Shown here piece by piece: positions 1 through 12,105 of a stretch of 64,000 nucleotides of DNA. The position numbers and the translations under genes were made by a program. The DNA is from Branchinecta lynchi (lineage: Eukaryota; Arthropoda; Branchiopoda; Anostraca; Branchinectidae), in the NCBI GenBank assembly GCA_023053575.1, contig JAKZAP010000005.1, forward strand, positions 3,906,001-3,970,000. The letters run 5' to 3'. The first letter of the stretch is position 1; every line of letters starts with the position of its first letter. Below the pieces are notes generated by a model. That model made no database searches, was not told where the DNA came from, and saw nothing but the letters and a program-made list of their open reading frames with translations.

Positions 1-176
1 CATCTATTTCCAGGACCGAAAGTTGCAAAATATTATAAGCATAGAGGCACAAGCACATCCGTCAGAATAAGTTCATTTAATAAAACCGATTATTCGGAAA
101 CAGAGAAGTAACGAAGTGACGCATTTCGTCATGGATTCAAGCCTATTTAAGTGAGTTAGACACTGTCGTATCTCAG
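1..176. other. No recognised feature
   Basis: AT-rich sequence ahead of the first inverted-repeat element. I see no splice-bounded reading frame or recognised repeat. Confidence 0.4.
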
Positions 177-462
177 CCTGAGCCTCGTTTTTGTTGCAAT
201 GGCGCTGCCGCATCGCTGCTGCAGCACTTCTTTGCTTTTGCATAATATGCGTTTTTTGGATTCACTTTCTTCTTGGTCGAAGCGGCAGCGCTGCAGCATC
301 TTGCAGGGAAGGACGGACTTGGTCGGGGAGCAAGTTCGTGATTCTCGAGAAGCGCTGCCGTCTTCCTCGGAAGCGCTGCAGTGCAAAAACGGATGTAGAA
401 AAAATCAGTCCGAAATCGGCCGAGAAGTGGACCTGCAGCATGCAACAAAAACGAGGCTCTGG
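177..462. mobile_element. Short terminal-inverted-repeat element (MITE-like)
   Basis: A 19-bp perfect inverted repeat, GAGCCTCGTTTTTGTTGCA, bounds this segment (180-198 and its complement 441-459). The interior is GC-rich with repeated GCAGCGCTGC-like palindromes. Reading frames of 76-96 codons exist in several frames on both strands, which is expected of a low-complexity palindrome and not of a gene. No convincing target duplication is visible, so the superfamily is unknown. Confidence 0.6.
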
Positions 463-1312
463 TTAAACATGAAATACTATGATCCCTAGACGTCTAAGAA
501 GAACCGCATATGCCTCCCCATCGCTCGTCAGCTACCACATACACAGTCTAAAGCTACGTGCACACGTAGCCCAATAAGATTTTGCGTGCAAAATTGCGCA
601 TGTCACTATGAGGAAACCCAGCGGAAAGCTGCATGCGATGATTTCTGAGCGAAGGAGGAAATCCGAATTCAAATTAAAAAATCGTGCACGTGCACGTATC
701 TTCACGGATCGTTCTGGACATAAAGATATAATAATAAACCATGACAATATGATGCTCAAATAAGAAACACGGCAATTCACGCGGCAGTCAAAATAGCGAA
801 AGTAAGAACCGCGCCATGCAAAAAACGCGACACGCTTGAACACAGATCCATATGGATTTGTTTGTCGGCTGTGCAGAGCTCAGTCCCAAATAGGGTTGCC
901 ACCGGTCGTACAATTGTACCCTTTTTCGTAAATTTTTTTTCAAAGTAGTGAGTTGGTAGTACATTTGAATAAAGTAGTACTTTTGTAGTATTTTAAGAAA
1001 GATAGTACTTTTAGAAAAAAAAAACCTTTCTGTCTACGGTGACGTGGGCCTAGTTGTATTTTACTCATTTTATCTGAAATATTTGACTGATTACTTTAAT
1101 CTTTGTGTGCTAGTTCGTCAAACCAATTATAACAAGATTGGGAAAGGCCTTTATATTTGGAAAGGCCTTATGTAAAGCGGCGGGTAAAACAAATTAGTAA
1201 CATGCATTTTGTTATAAAGAGAAAAATATTTCCTATGCCTGACAGACAAAAAAAACACATGCGTCCCCCGAGTTCACATGAAATGACAATAATGAAATGA
1301 AATGACTATAGC
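463..1312. other. No recognised gene; A/T-rich
   Basis: A 103-codon minus-strand frame (532-843) has no recognisable family features. Around 910-1020 there is a T/A-rich segment with repeated AGTACTTTT-like words. Nothing else is supported. Confidence 0.3.
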
Positions 1313-1483
1313 CAGGGCCGTATCCAGGGGGGGGGGGGGCGTTAGGGGATTGAAACCCCCCCGAAACATTCAAAAGTAATAATTTTTATAGGTTTTTCCC
1401 TCTGATCTATGTCTTTTTTTTTACTTTTTGTCCGACCCGCAGGCAACCCCCCCCCCCGAAATAAATTCCTAGATACGGGCCTG
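1313..1483. mobile_element. hAT-like MITE with 8-bp target duplication
   Basis: Terminal inverted repeats CAGGGCCGTATCCAGG (left) and the complement of CAGGCCCGTATCTAGG (right) enclose a 171-bp element with internal G and C homopolymers. The flanks ACTATAGC (1305-1312) and ACTATAGC (1484-1491) are an exact 8-bp target duplication. A terminal CAGGG plus an 8-bp duplication is the signature of the hAT superfamily. It is far too short to encode a transposase. Confidence 0.85.
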
Positions 1484-1491
1484 ACTATAGC

Positions 1492-2153
1492 CAAGGAACT
1501 TTTCAGATTCTGGAGAAACTGTATCTGTTTGTAGTCAAGCTCTGTGTTAGGAGGCTATCAGTAAATTCTTTACGTGTCTCTTCTGAACTCTTGATAATGC
1601 TAGCGCTTTTCTCCAAACCGCGTCTTATTTTAAAATGCGGCATTGTGTATATATTCTTCTATGCATCTGCATCAGGAATATTCTTAAATACGTTTTAGAT
1701 CCCTTGTCTCCTTTCTATTTTATCATCTTTTGTCCCATTTCTGCGCTCTAATTATTTTTTAGAACAAAAAGATGTTCTAATGTGAAATTGCAATTGACTA
1801 GGAGATAGAAGAGGTTGATTTCGTTTTCTTTTGTCACAAACAATAAACAGAAAAAACAGTTTCGTCACTAAAGACCGAAAACACAAAGGAGACGAGCGAT
1901 CCAAAAACGCTTAAAATGTCTAAAAACAGACATATATACGCATAGATTTTACCTTACAGGAATTTGTTTAAGTCAGAAAAAAACTATTTTGACGAAGATT
2001 CGATTCAGGCCATACTTGTAGGGTCAGGGTAGTGGTTTACAGTAGCGACAGTGGACGACAATGCGCTTGTTGCGCGAAGTGCAACACGCGCACTTTTTGT
2101 TTGGGTAGTAATTTTTTCCGTATGTAGTACTTCTTTGCTACTTTGGTATAGTT
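1492..2153. other. No recognised feature
   Basis: AT-rich intergenic or intronic DNA. I see no coding exon, RNA gene or repeat that recurs elsewhere in the window. Confidence 0.3.
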
Positions 2154-3931
2154 TATTATGGCACTTGCCTTCCGGCCAAGTGCCATATACCGATCACTTT
2201 TCCGTCGGTCGGTCGGTCTGTCGGTCGGTCGGTCTATCGGTCGGTCGGTCTGTCGGTCCATCGGTCGGCCGGTTAGTCCGGTGATCGCGAGTTAGGGCAC
2301 TTTCTGAGGTTCCAGATGTGCTAGGACGATGAAACTTGGTAAGCATATTAGGGACCCGACCAAACTAACTTGGAAATAGTCACTAGGCCAATCCAATCGT
2401 CGTGGGGGGAGGGAGGGGAGCCGGAATCCAGAATTTAGTCATATGCATAACTTACGAGCGGGTGATCGGATCTTAATGAAACTTGATATTTGGAAAGACG
2501 TCATGTCTCAGATGTCCCACTACAAGTCCGGACCGAATCCAATAAATGTGGGGGGAGTCGGAGGCCGGAGGAACCGGATATCGTGTGGCACGCTTAGAGT
2601 GGAGCAATCGGGATGAAACTTCGTGGGAGGAACAAGCACAAGCCCTAGGTAGATCACTGATAGTACCAGACCGGATTCATGCACTGTGGTAGGAGATGGA
2701 GGGGGGTTCCGGAATTCCGGTAGCGCATCCATGACACGCTTAGAGTGGAGCGATTGGAACGAAATTGGGTGAGAAGAACAAGCACAAGAACTAGATACGT
2801 CAGTGATAGAACAGGATCGGATTTGGGCATTGTGGGGGAGCTAGAGGCGAAGTCCGGAATTCCGGCTATCGCGAGTTAAGGTGTTTCCAGATGTGCTCGG
2901 ACGATGAAACTTGGCTTCAATATTAGAGACTTGACATGATTGGCTTAGACATAGTCAATTCTCCGACCCAACCATCGTGGGGAGTGGAGGGAGAGGGAAT
3001 CTGGAGTCTTGAGGTATGCATAACTTTAGAACAAGTGGTCGAATCTTAATGAAACTTGATATTTGGAAAGACCTCGTGTTTCGGATGTCCCGTTTTAAGT
3101 CCGGACCGGATCCGATGAACGTGGAGAGGGGTCCGGAAATCTTGTGACACGCTAAAGTGGAGCGATTGGGATAAAACTTGGAGGGAAGAAAAAGGGCAAG
3201 CACTAAGTACACCAGTGACAAAACCAGACCGGGTTCGGGCAATGTGAGGAGAGTTGGTGGGGGGAGGGTCTGGAATTTCGGTGATCGCAAATTAAGATAG
3301 GCTTCTTCCAGATGTGCTAGGGCGATGACACTTGGCTTGAACGTTAGAAACTTGACAAGATTGGCTTAGAAATTGTCACTTCTCAGATCCGACTATCCTT
3401 TAAAGTACTAATCCTAACCACAAAGTACAAAACATACTTTCAAGCAAAGTATACATTTTAATTCAAGGATGTTGCTCAAAAAAATACTTTTTAGCACCCT
3501 CAAAGTGCGTTTCTTAACCGAAAAGTCGAAAAAATACTTTACCAAATGATATATATTCATGACCCCTAAGATCCCATGATCATTTTTGACTCAAGGGTTT
3601 TGCTTACATCTGAATTTCTTGAACTACAAACAATATTTTTGAGTAAAATATACATTTTCATGATTCCAATAAGCTTATCATGATTTGTGCTTCAAGAGTG
3701 TCATTATAGATGAATTTCTAGTGCCCTTAAAGTGCGCATCATCATGGCCAAATGCACAAATATAATAGTTTTACGAACAATACATTCTCATGATTTCCAA
3801 AGACCAATGACCATTCTTATCTCAACGGGTTTGCTTACGAACGATCACAATAAACCCACGAACTGACAAGTTCCTACTTTAATCCTCGACCCAGCCTTGC
3901 AAGTGCCATATGAGCTACCAGCTCTTGTTTT
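2154..3931 (-). mobile_element. Family A element, copy A1 (nearly full length)
   Basis: Best complete copy of family A, read here 3' to 5'. The left end is a hairpin (TATGGCACTTG, loop, CAAGTGCCATA; 2157-2189), followed by a CGGT-type microsatellite (2203-2280). Next come ~420-bp units, each with GATGAAACTTGG-type motifs, CCGGA words and G/C homopolymers. Then come ~118-bp units containing GCGCACTTT and AAGCAAAACCC (read on the minus strand). The right end is the complement of AACAAGAGCTGGAAGCTCAT. There is no transposase or long conserved frame and no obvious target duplication. Hairpin-ended, repeat-filled elements without target duplication resemble Helentron-associated elements, but that class is an inference. 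Confidence 0.75.
2203..2280. repeat. CGGT-type microsatellite
   Basis: Imperfect GGTCGGTC/TGTCGGTC tract just inside the hairpin end of copy A1. The same position in other family A copies carries shorter TCGG/TCCG tracts, so it belongs to the element. Confidence 0.85.
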
Positions 3932-5119
3932 ATTTAAGTCAAGTGGCAACGCTGCTGCCAAACGAAGTTACGGGACCAAGATTTCAACAGTGTGCAGCTT
4001 ATTATACGATATTATACAAACCGAAAAAAATCAAAATTTACACAAATTTTTAAAATAAGTCCTTTCTCTGTAAAAATATCATTGAAATGAAACAAGGACG
4101 AACTTTACACAGCGAAGTATGCGATTTCTCTGTAAAATAACATTGAAATGAAACAAACAGCAAACGGCAAAATTTACACAGCGAGTCGACAATAAGACAA
4201 TGAAAATATTTGTACGAAAGCAAAACGGCATCTTTTACTTTTTTCTTCGGTCTCTGACGTTCTGTTCCGGAGAGCATTCGGGCGGCTGAGCACCTGGGGC
4301 TATTTACAAATAAATTGAAAAAGTATTTGTTAGGCCAAGGTTCATAGTTTTTTCTTCTTGTTTTTCTTATTATTTTTCTTTTTTCTCATTATTATTAATA
4401 AATGAGTTGATGAGAGATTGGTTATTATTTCTTGTTTTAGTGCTTTTTTCTGGTATGTTTTGTTTCTAGTTAATTATTAGTTAGGATATGAGTTTTATGT
4501 ACCCGCCCAACCGCAAGTGCTTTTTTGTACCTTTCTTGGGGCGGGTACTGGCAACATAGTTAAATGTATTTGGGTCGTAAAATAAACTGAACTAAAGAAG
4601 GATCACCTTTTCTTAGGCGGGATTCTAAAACGATTTTAATAAGAAACCGTCACGGTTTTCACCCGTTACTTTTTTCGCATAGCTCGGTTTTTGCTTTCAA
4701 GGTCTTGATGGTCACTTTTTTGCCTTATTGCTGATTTTGCACTGGGCGGTTTTATTTCGCTGTTTTTATTTCTACGATTTTGAATGGATACCGAAAAAAC
4801 TGGGTCACCCCTTCATGACTCAGCATAATTCCTATGTGACTCTTGATGAACCAGAAACTTCTGTTTCAAAAAGGATTCCTTACTACATAATCATTCGACA
4901 TTTAGAGCATCATTGATGCCACGTGTGTGTTGTTGCACCACATTTCCAACATTTCCGCTGGAGAGATATTCAGATACTGAGAAGAAAGCTGAAATGAGTT
5001 TTATTTTTCGAGGTCTGGAACTGTCGCTACTAAATTAAGCTGATGGTATTTTTAATCTGAGTAAAACCTGGCTTAGACAGAGAAGAACTTTGCTAGTTAA
5101 TTGATTGATAGTTTACGTG
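3932..5119. other. No gene; short direct duplication
   Basis: A ~62-bp direct duplication starts at 4063 and 4125 (shared TTTCTCTGTAAAA and ATTGAAATGAAACAA words). A pyrimidine-rich tract covers 4345-4400. Frames at 4050-4277 (minus) and 4728-4916 (plus) have no recognisable features. Confidence 0.35.
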
Positions 5120-5870
5120 GGTAGTAAAATGATATCGGTTTAAAATTAAATCCAAATAAGAGTGAATGCATCAAGTTTAGTCATAATCGACCAGGTTCCG
5201 ATAGCGCTACAATTTCCTTGGGTGATTCCAGTATCCAGCTGTCTTCGTTCCTAACTTATCTCGGTTTACCACTTGGTACCGACCTGAAAAGTACCTGGGC
5301 TGGACTACTCGGACATTTCGGCACGAAGGTTAAAGCGGCTTACGGTCTATTAATTAGTGCTAAAACCCGCACAGAAGACATATTTTGGCTAGACTTTACA
5401 AAGCTTACACAATCCCCCAAATTCTAGCCCTATCCCCTTTTTGGAAGTTATTTAGTAATGTAAATCGTTATTGTAAATCGTTACGGAGCTAGCGACATCT
5501 TATGTTCGCTGGAAAATCTGCAGACCAATATTGGTGCTGACGCGTGTTTCCGCCTAGGTGCGCACTACGGCCTCATCCGGCTTTTTCATTGAGTGCTTTT
5601 TTTGTTGTTGTGTGTGATATGTTGTGCTATCTTTATTTCTTTTCTTTTCTGTCATTACTCCACTATCTTAAATCTGTACAGTGGGTCACAAATAAATATT
5701 ATATTGTTATTAGCTTAACTGATTTAAGGACAATTCGTAAATTGCTCTATAAATATGCTAAGTACCTACTCGGCCTTCCCCCATGGGCTCGTAACCGCAA
5801 AGTTACGCAACTTTACAGCATTACCGATACCTTTGTGGCTGTGTCCTAACGTCGTGCCGAGTTTGACTCT
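5120..5870 (+). mobile_element. LINE reverse transcriptase remnant (3' part)
   Basis: Decayed C-terminal part of a non-LTR retrotransposon polyprotein. In frame one reads a LNPNKSECIKF-type stretch just after where the catalytic YxDD box would be, then a TYLG motif and AYGLLISAKTR. A later piece reads RKLLYKYAKYLLGLPPWARN. The frame is broken by stops after 5425 and shifts afterwards. The catalytic motif itself lies upstream and is lost. It resembles the remnant at 34785-35160 in this window, so both probably belong to one clade. Pseudogene; clade not assigned. Confidence 0.65.
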
Positions 5871-6402
5871 TCTCTGGATAGGTGGTATCCGTATTATACT
5901 GCCTTTGCGTAGTCATTTCGTTTATTTTAGTCGGATTTTTTCTTTTCTTCTTTCCTTTATTATTTGTCATATACTCCATATGGGCACTTCTTGCCATTTT
6001 TATATGGGTTAATAAAGTTAAATATGCCTTGAGCCCAAGCTGACTTTGAAAAATACGGACGATTCGGTTTGACTTCCTGACTTCATCATTATTATAATAT
6101 ATCCGAAGAGCTCGAATCCGTACAGAAACGCGCATGCAAGACTACAACCGGATCTAGATATCAGTCATACGATCAGGCACTATCCTTCTGGCTTGCGGAG
6201 GCAGGCAGTTCAAACCAGTTGTTTCTCATTATTTTGGTTTGGGAGGAAAGGAAGTTTTGGTGAGAGTACCGTTTTGTGTTTGAGTATGGTATTTTTCACG
6301 TTTACAAAAAAGAAAAAAAGAATGAGTTTAAATGCAGCAAGGCAGTTTGTTTCTGTGATAGCGAATTCTCGGTGGGTTAGTTCACACACCCTATCTTATT
6401 AA
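5871..6402. other. No gene; fragment of Penelope-like end
   Basis: A short stretch near 6030-6053 (GAGCCCAAGCTGACTTTGAA) matches the end sequence of the ribozyme-bearing elements at 29.4 and 59.6 kb. It is isolated here and no ribozyme core is present. The rest is unassigned. Confidence 0.4.
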
Positions 6403-6765
6403 CGTTCAACGGGTGGATCAAACAATCGTGATGCCACATTACCACACCCTAGAATACAATTTTACATCAGAAATCAGTAGATTCCTCTAGTTCATCATTA
6501 CGACGTTTTTTGCTGTCTGCCATACTCCGGTTTTCTAGCTTCGGCATATACAAGCGGAGTTTATTTTTTCTTATCTATTCGTTGTTATTATATACTCCGG
6601 ATTATTTGTATTGTTGACGAATATTCATATTAACGGTGTTAACTGAGAATTCCTTGTAAGCTCTGGAATCAGCTTCAGGTAGGTCGGTTATATTTGTAAA
6701 TTTTTGGCGGTGTTGTAACTTTACATCCAAAAAACAAAACTTTTCTTCGGTACTAGAAACAACAG
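6403..6765. mobile_element. Family D element, copy D1 (truncated)
   Basis: Starts after TTAA (6399-6402) with GTTCAACGGG and runs through sequence closely matching copy D3 (57187-57282 and 58900-59060). It stops near 6765, where LINE-derived sequence begins. The far end present in D2 and D3 is missing. Confidence 0.6.
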
Positions 6766-8243
6766 AAGGTGGGTGGGTTGTTCGTGGGTGGAAGGTCTCA
6801 GTCCAATGAAACCGATTGATAAGATAACCCCTGAACTCGTTGAGGTTTTGTTAAAGGATCTTAATGTAAATAAAGCTGGTGGTGCGGACGGTATTTCGGC
6901 AAGACATTTGAAATTTGCTGCAAATGAAAAGTACTGTCTGTTAGCAACGTTTTTCAATCTTTTTATTACGCACGGTTTTGTGCCCTCATCGATTATGGAT
7001 GTTAGTATTGTGCCAATCCCTGAAGGTCGTGGTTGCGATACTTCAAAATCCGATAACTATAGACCAATTGCTTTGGCTACAGTTACTTCTAAATTGCTTG
7101 AAAAATGTACTGGTTGTTTGCGCACAAGTGATTTTCAGTTTGGGTTTAAGTCTTCACATGGAGTAGACTTTGCTATTTTTTGTTTAATTTGGTGGTTGAA
7201 TACTTCTGGTTTTACTCAACACCTATATTTGCGTGCTTCGTCGATTCGACTAAAGCTTTTGACAGAGTCAACCATGGTAAATTTTAAAAACTTTGCAGCA
7301 TAGGAAAGTTCCGGTGCAATTTCTTCGCCTTTTGACTTTTTGGTTCCGGAATCAGCGGTTTTGTGTAAAATGGGGTTGTGAAACAAGAAGTTCATTCGGG
7401 TTGATTAATGGTTTGCGGCAAGGAGGGGCTTATACGTTGATTTACTTTCTCAAAGACTGAAGGATTCAAATACAGGTTATTTTATTGGTGGAGTTTGCTT
7501 TAACCATTTTCTTTTCGCTGACGATCTTGTTGTTCTTTCCCCTACGGCGTTTGGTCTTAATAAGCTTCTGAGGGTGTGTGATAGATTTGCAGAGGAGCAT
7601 AACATTATGTTTAATCCTAAGAAAACTGTGGCTATGGCTTTCCTACCTATTGGTTGTTCTGTACCTAGGATTCCCATTGTGTTGTCGGGCCGAAATGTTT
7701 GCTACGTTACTGAATGTAGATATTTAGGTTTCTTCGTCAATGAGAATTTGAAGGATGATACTCACCTCCGTGACCTTGCGCACAGTGTTTGTAAGAGAGG
7801 GAACGTTTTAATATGGAAATTTGTTTTGTAAACAGTGCAATTAAGGTTAGGCTGTTTAAGACGTATTGCTACCAGTTTTTTGCGCTAGCTTTATGTTATC
7901 GTTGTACTAAGAGGTCGTGGAGGCTTGTTACAAGAGAATATTTAGACGTCTGATTCGTCTGCCGGCTCGAGAGAGCTTAAGTCAGGCATTTGTCGAGCGC
8001 TGCAATTTTGCTGAACTTGCTCGTAAAGCCAGGTCATCTTTGGTTGTAAGGTTATGGCGGTCGGAGAACTGTCTGATCATCCTGGCAGCAAACCCCATTT
8101 TCCACAATCTACCAGTTTGGAGGCATTTACTGGAGATACATTGATGTTGTACCATAGTGTTGTTTTTTTTGTTTGTTGTTTGTATGTTAGTTTATGGCGA
8201 AAGCTGAATTAAAAAGTTAATAATAATAATAATAATAATAAGG
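6766..8243 (+). mobile_element. Non-LTR retrotransposon (jockey/CR1-like), 5'-truncated, inactive
   Basis: Plus-strand reverse transcriptase remnant. An open stretch at 6773-7303 contains the finger/palm motifs NKAGGADGIS and NYRPIAL. A frame change follows, with GLRQGG near 7410. The catalytic FADDLVVLS box lies near 7512, then FNPKKTVAMAF, and a thumb segment with YLGFF near 7715. A C-terminal part lies at 7917-8144. At least two frameshifts or stops break the frame, so no full enzyme is encoded. The 3' end is a (TAA)n tail (8218-8241), as in several LINE clades. The 5' end abuts family D copy D1, and ORF1 and the endonuclease are absent, consistent with 5' truncation on insertion. Clade assignment needs a tree. 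Confidence 0.85.
8218..8241 (+). repeat. (TAA)n tail
   Basis: Eight TAA repeats at the 3' end of the LINE remnant; they mark its terminus. Confidence 0.9.
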
Positions 8244-8799
8244 TTTCCGAAAATATTTTTGCAAATGAGAACTCCCGATCCTTATTCCCCGAAAAATAGC
8301 AGGACAAGACAGCAAAATGTAGTAGCCTATCTGCCAGAGGTCGAATCTCAAGGTTATGAACTCGTCTGTGCCCTCTTTACGGATTTTTCAAAGTGAATTA
8401 TTAATGTCGCCTAATTTATTTTACTTACTTCGACCCACGCAATTTAGCATCTTCAGAAGAAAGCTACGAAGTTGGTTTATCAACAAACGATTTGAAAGAA
8501 GAAAACGCTCCGAAGAAAGGCAAACACAATTCAACTTTTCCGTACGGAATTCTTAATGAATATTCTTTCAGACCAGCAAATTGCCTTCCAATTCAGCGCA
8601 GGCAGAGGGTTTTCGAGAAGGCTAGTATGGTTCCTGATCGGACGTATATGCTTGCCCACTTTGAGAGGAGGAAAAAAATCTGAACTATTTTCTCCCAAGC
8701 TTTGTGATTTGAGAAAAAAAAAACAATTAAATGATGTCGTTTTGTCCCTGAAACTGTGAGTAATGTTAACTCCACCGTCATTACTCGAGTGGGTGTTTA
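8244..8799. other. No recognised feature
   Basis: Short open frames on both strands only, none with recognisable features. Confidence 0.3.
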
Positions 8800-9251
8800 T
8801 CTAGATAAATAGTTGCATTTTTGCTGATACTATGGTATCTGATACCACGGTCCACAGTCGTTTTTGCAGTTATCGTGGTATCTGATCCCACGGTCAAACG
8901 GCGTTTTTGCAGTTATCGTGGTATCTGGCCAGTTATCTTGGTATCAGCTATTCAGATAGTACGGTCCGACCGTGGTAACTGGTCGAGGTATCTGAAAAGT
9001 CATCTCACTTTCATCAAATTTTGTCAGATTGGGGAGAAAGAAGTTTAGCACTTAGTGATGTAACTGGATATCTGTTTTTCTTTTGGGATGACAAAAATTA
9101 AGGATTACAAAAAGTGCAATTTCGGCAATAGTCGTTTTTGCAGAGCACCGTGTATCAGATACCACGATAATTGCAAAAACGACTAATTGTAGATCCAGTT
9201 ACCGTGGTAGCAGATACCATGGTATCATCAAAAACGCAACTAATTTCTAGA
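8800..9251. mobile_element. Foldback-like inverted-repeat element
   Basis: The ends TCTAGATAAATAGTTGC (8800-8816) and GCAACTAATTTCTAGA (9236-9251) are inverted relatives. Similarity continues inward through GATACTATGGTATCTG and its partner GATACCATGGTATC. The left half carries tandem copies of a GTTTTTGCAG + GTGGTATCTG unit. No transposase and no clear target duplication are seen. Confidence 0.6.
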
Positions 9252-11019
9252 AGCGTTTTTAGTCTGTGCTTATGGCCCTTGGGCTTGAAAAACACTGATC
9301 TATCTATCAATTCCTTCAGGCCAAGCTGAAGATATAATGTAATAGGTAATGGTGTTGAAAATCATGGCACGGATTCTAGTCTGCGATCGCAAGGGCCTGA
9401 TCGTCTCTCCGCACCATTTTATAAGAGACCCTCACCTTAGAATTAGGATTCGAAGCGATGAGCGTCCACGTGCAGGAAACCAGAGGAAGGAAAACAGGAA
9501 ACACTGGACTCGTCAGGAAACTGGGCGTGGGAAGGAGAGACACGGTTTTTGAACAACCTACAAGATAAAAAATTAGCAAGAGCTTCTTTACTATTTGATA
9601 AAAGCAAATTAACAAGTAACAAAAATAAAAGAAAAGAGAAAGTAGGAGAGGAAGACAATGGACAACATCCAAGGAATTTACTTTGTTATAAATTATGACC
9701 TGCAAAGAGGACACCTGACAGCAGCTTCACTAAGAGCACTGACTTTTTTACGTTTTAGTGATAACGAAGATCAGGATATTTGTTTATTTATTTGTGACCC
9801 GCTTTTTGGGTAACAGCGGAGTATGAGTAAAATACACAAAGTAAAATAAACATATTAAAATACTAAACGAAACATGTCATTAGACTTGGTTTACAAGGCA
9901 TTCGATACTCCCAGACGGATTCGGAATAAATTAAAATTCTACTGTCGCACATCAGTGTCGCAAGTCTGAAATCCGAAAAGAAATATCCGCAGCCACAACT
10001 CGGAACGGTTTCCGCATGAACTTAATTAAAGTCGTTACCGTGTAGTACCAATTTTGCACCCGATTTAAAAAATATTCCCTGCCACACCCTAACCAGTCGG
10101 TCTATACTGGCTTTTCGAAGCGCCGCGCGAAGTGCCGCGCGAAGCGTCTAAGTCCTGAGCCACACCATAACCAGCCATACCAAAAGCGTCTGTGGTGGTG
10201 CCCCTTAATTTAATTACAGTATTTTTCGGTTTCACAAGCTCTTAAAGATCCAGCTGCCTTTGAAACATCGCGCTGGATCTGGGTTTGAACGGTTTACACC
10301 GACAAATACCACCCGCCTTTAGCATTGAAGATTCAAATGCGTCCTACTTTAATAGCTGGACATTTTTAATGTATCCCCCTCGTTCACATCGTAACTATAA
10401 GATGGCGTCCAAGATGTTATCCGGTCATTAGAAAGGACGTCGGTGTCTTTAAATTGTCGTCATTTATGTTGATTAATATTTGTATTGTTTTCCTTTTACT
10501 CCGCTGTCGTCTTGTGCATGTGGTGAGGTCATAAATTAATATGTATATACATGTTACAAAGAAAGCAGGCTGCTTCATTTTAGTTATTTTCCAGTTGTTT
10601 TGTTTTATTAGCCAATTAGTTTTCTCTTTAACAGAATCAAATCCATCTATTATGTGTCGGAATCAGAGCATGCATCAAAGCACATGCTCTTTACTGTAGC
10701 TTCTCGTCATCAAGCGGCAGCTGGGAAACTTTCAAAGGGAGAATAAGATCTCCGAGAAGTCCTGTTAGTAGACAGTCTTGTGAATAACTTAAAGGACCTG
10801 TCTTACCTGTAGTACTAATGCAACAAACTTCCATAATTACTCTATATATTTCTAAACCCGGAGACCCAGATTTCAGACGTTAAAATCTAACCCCTCTAAC
10901 AAAACCACGCTGATTTTTTCACTTGCCGTGTTTTGCTACCTTCGATGTGTATCACGCTGTCGATGGTTATACGCGAGAAGTTTTTGCATCAGAAAAAAAT
11001 CAGTTATGTAAATTGTTTT
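9252..11019. other. Long stretch with no supported gene
   Basis: AT-rich sequence. Overlapping minus-strand frames at 9376-9714 are leucine/serine-rich and look like chance. GCGC-rich direct repeats (GAAGCGCCGCGCGAAG type) sit near 10120-10150. Nothing else could be assigned. Confidence 0.3.
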
Positions 11020-11290
11020 CCTGTTTTCGCTACAAGTCAACGGATCTCGGAAAAGGCTTAACACAGCCAAAACTGCGGGTTATTTGTTGCACAGCATAGG
11101 TTTAAAAGATTCGATAAAATACTGTAAGGTGAACAGTAAATAGTGCGAGGGGTCCTTTAAGAGTAACGCATTATAAATTTTACGCGGAGTAGGGATTTTC
11201 TTAGTATAAGAAACCTGGCGAGGTTCCTCAGAGTGGCCAGTCTTCACAGTGAAAAGTATTTGAGCGGGGTTTAGTGTGAAATAGCAGTGT
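11020..11290. repeat. Dispersed repeat J, copy 1
   Basis: Shares blocks with 39400-39620 (GGAAAAGGCTTAA, CAGCCAAA) and with 21010-21240 (TAGTGCGA, GTCCTTTAA). No element ends were recognised. Confidence 0.4.
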
Positions 11291-11458
11291 GACCGTTTAT
11301 TTTTATATTTACATGTAGGCCTACGTAATGGTTGTTTGTTATGGCCCTTGGGCTTTCAAGGTAAATAAATATCATATCACATACTCCCTTTATGCTACTG
11401 GAAGCGTACCCCTAGTTATTCCTGTTCTGAAAACCCACCGGATCTTGTCGAAACTCAC

Positions 11459-11616
11459 TTCCGCACTGGACAGCCAAAACCTTGGGGCAATCCGCAGGCG
11501 GCTTCAGCTTCAAGATGCTGTGCATGCAGATTTGTGTCGAAGTTTCATCTCCTTTGCAGCGACTCACACTATGAGGATCAATCCCGGATGAATTCAGATT
11601 TTCAGCCACATATATC
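11459..11616 (-). CDS. Candidate internal exon of unrecognised gene X (downstream exon)
   Basis: The minus strand shows a good acceptor (pyrimidine-rich tract ending TTCTTTTAG at 11617) and a donor GTGAGT starting at 11458. They bound 158 nt with one open frame of 52 complete codons containing no stop. The product includes KPPADCPKVLAVQCG and several cysteines. The exon begins with one base that completes a codon, which exactly fits the two-base overhang left by the exon at 17006-17229. Joining the two gives an uninterrupted frame. I do not recognise the protein family. A plus-strand frame of 87 codons overlaps (11328-11591), but it lacks matched splice signals. The phase agreement is the main support; transcript evidence is absent. 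Confidence 0.45.
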
Positions 11617-11619
11617 CTA

Positions 11620-12105
11620 AAAGAACGAAAGAAAAGTTAGCCTATCCCCACCCTTACGCTGGGAATAAACGATCAGGTTTTTTCCTTCCCCCACCCTTTG
11701 TTCATGTAAGATCTCGTCCCCCCCCCCCCCCGCGAAGTGGCTGAGAAGGTTCGCAAACTGACCCCAATCTACTGTAACACTATGCGATACAGTAGAAGCT
11801 TTGTGCCGACCTTCGTAAAGCAGTATAATGATTTAGCATTTTTCTGCCCTGTTATTTTTTTTTTTCTGTCGACAATTTATTTTACTTGTTGATGACTAAA
11901 AAAAACATCGTATTTGGGCCACGAGAGGTATGTTTTGTTTTATTATCAAATAAACTGAAAATTGAAAAAATTGAAGCTAGTTTTCTGCACTTTCATAATG
12001 GAAGACAATTCTCACCTTTCTCGTTTGCAGTCGATAGCAGGCAAAAAATCCTGGCAGACAGTTTGCGAGCACCCGACGACTCTGATTGTCTGTCCGTAGC
12101 AACCC
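11620..12105. other. Intronic-looking DNA, poly-C tract
   Basis: Contains a C homopolymer near 11717-11731 and AT-rich sequence. If gene X is real this lies in its intron. Confidence 0.3.

Noticed and set aside
2037..2284. Overlapping open frames on both strands through the CGGT tract
   Set aside because: Simple-sequence DNA gives open frames (DRPTDRP and VGRSVGRSV peptides) automatically; there are no coding features.
9376..9714. Minus-strand Leu/Ser/Phe-rich frames resembling a signal peptide
   Set aside because: The plus strand is A/G-rich here, which alone produces Leu/Ser/Phe codons on the other strand.
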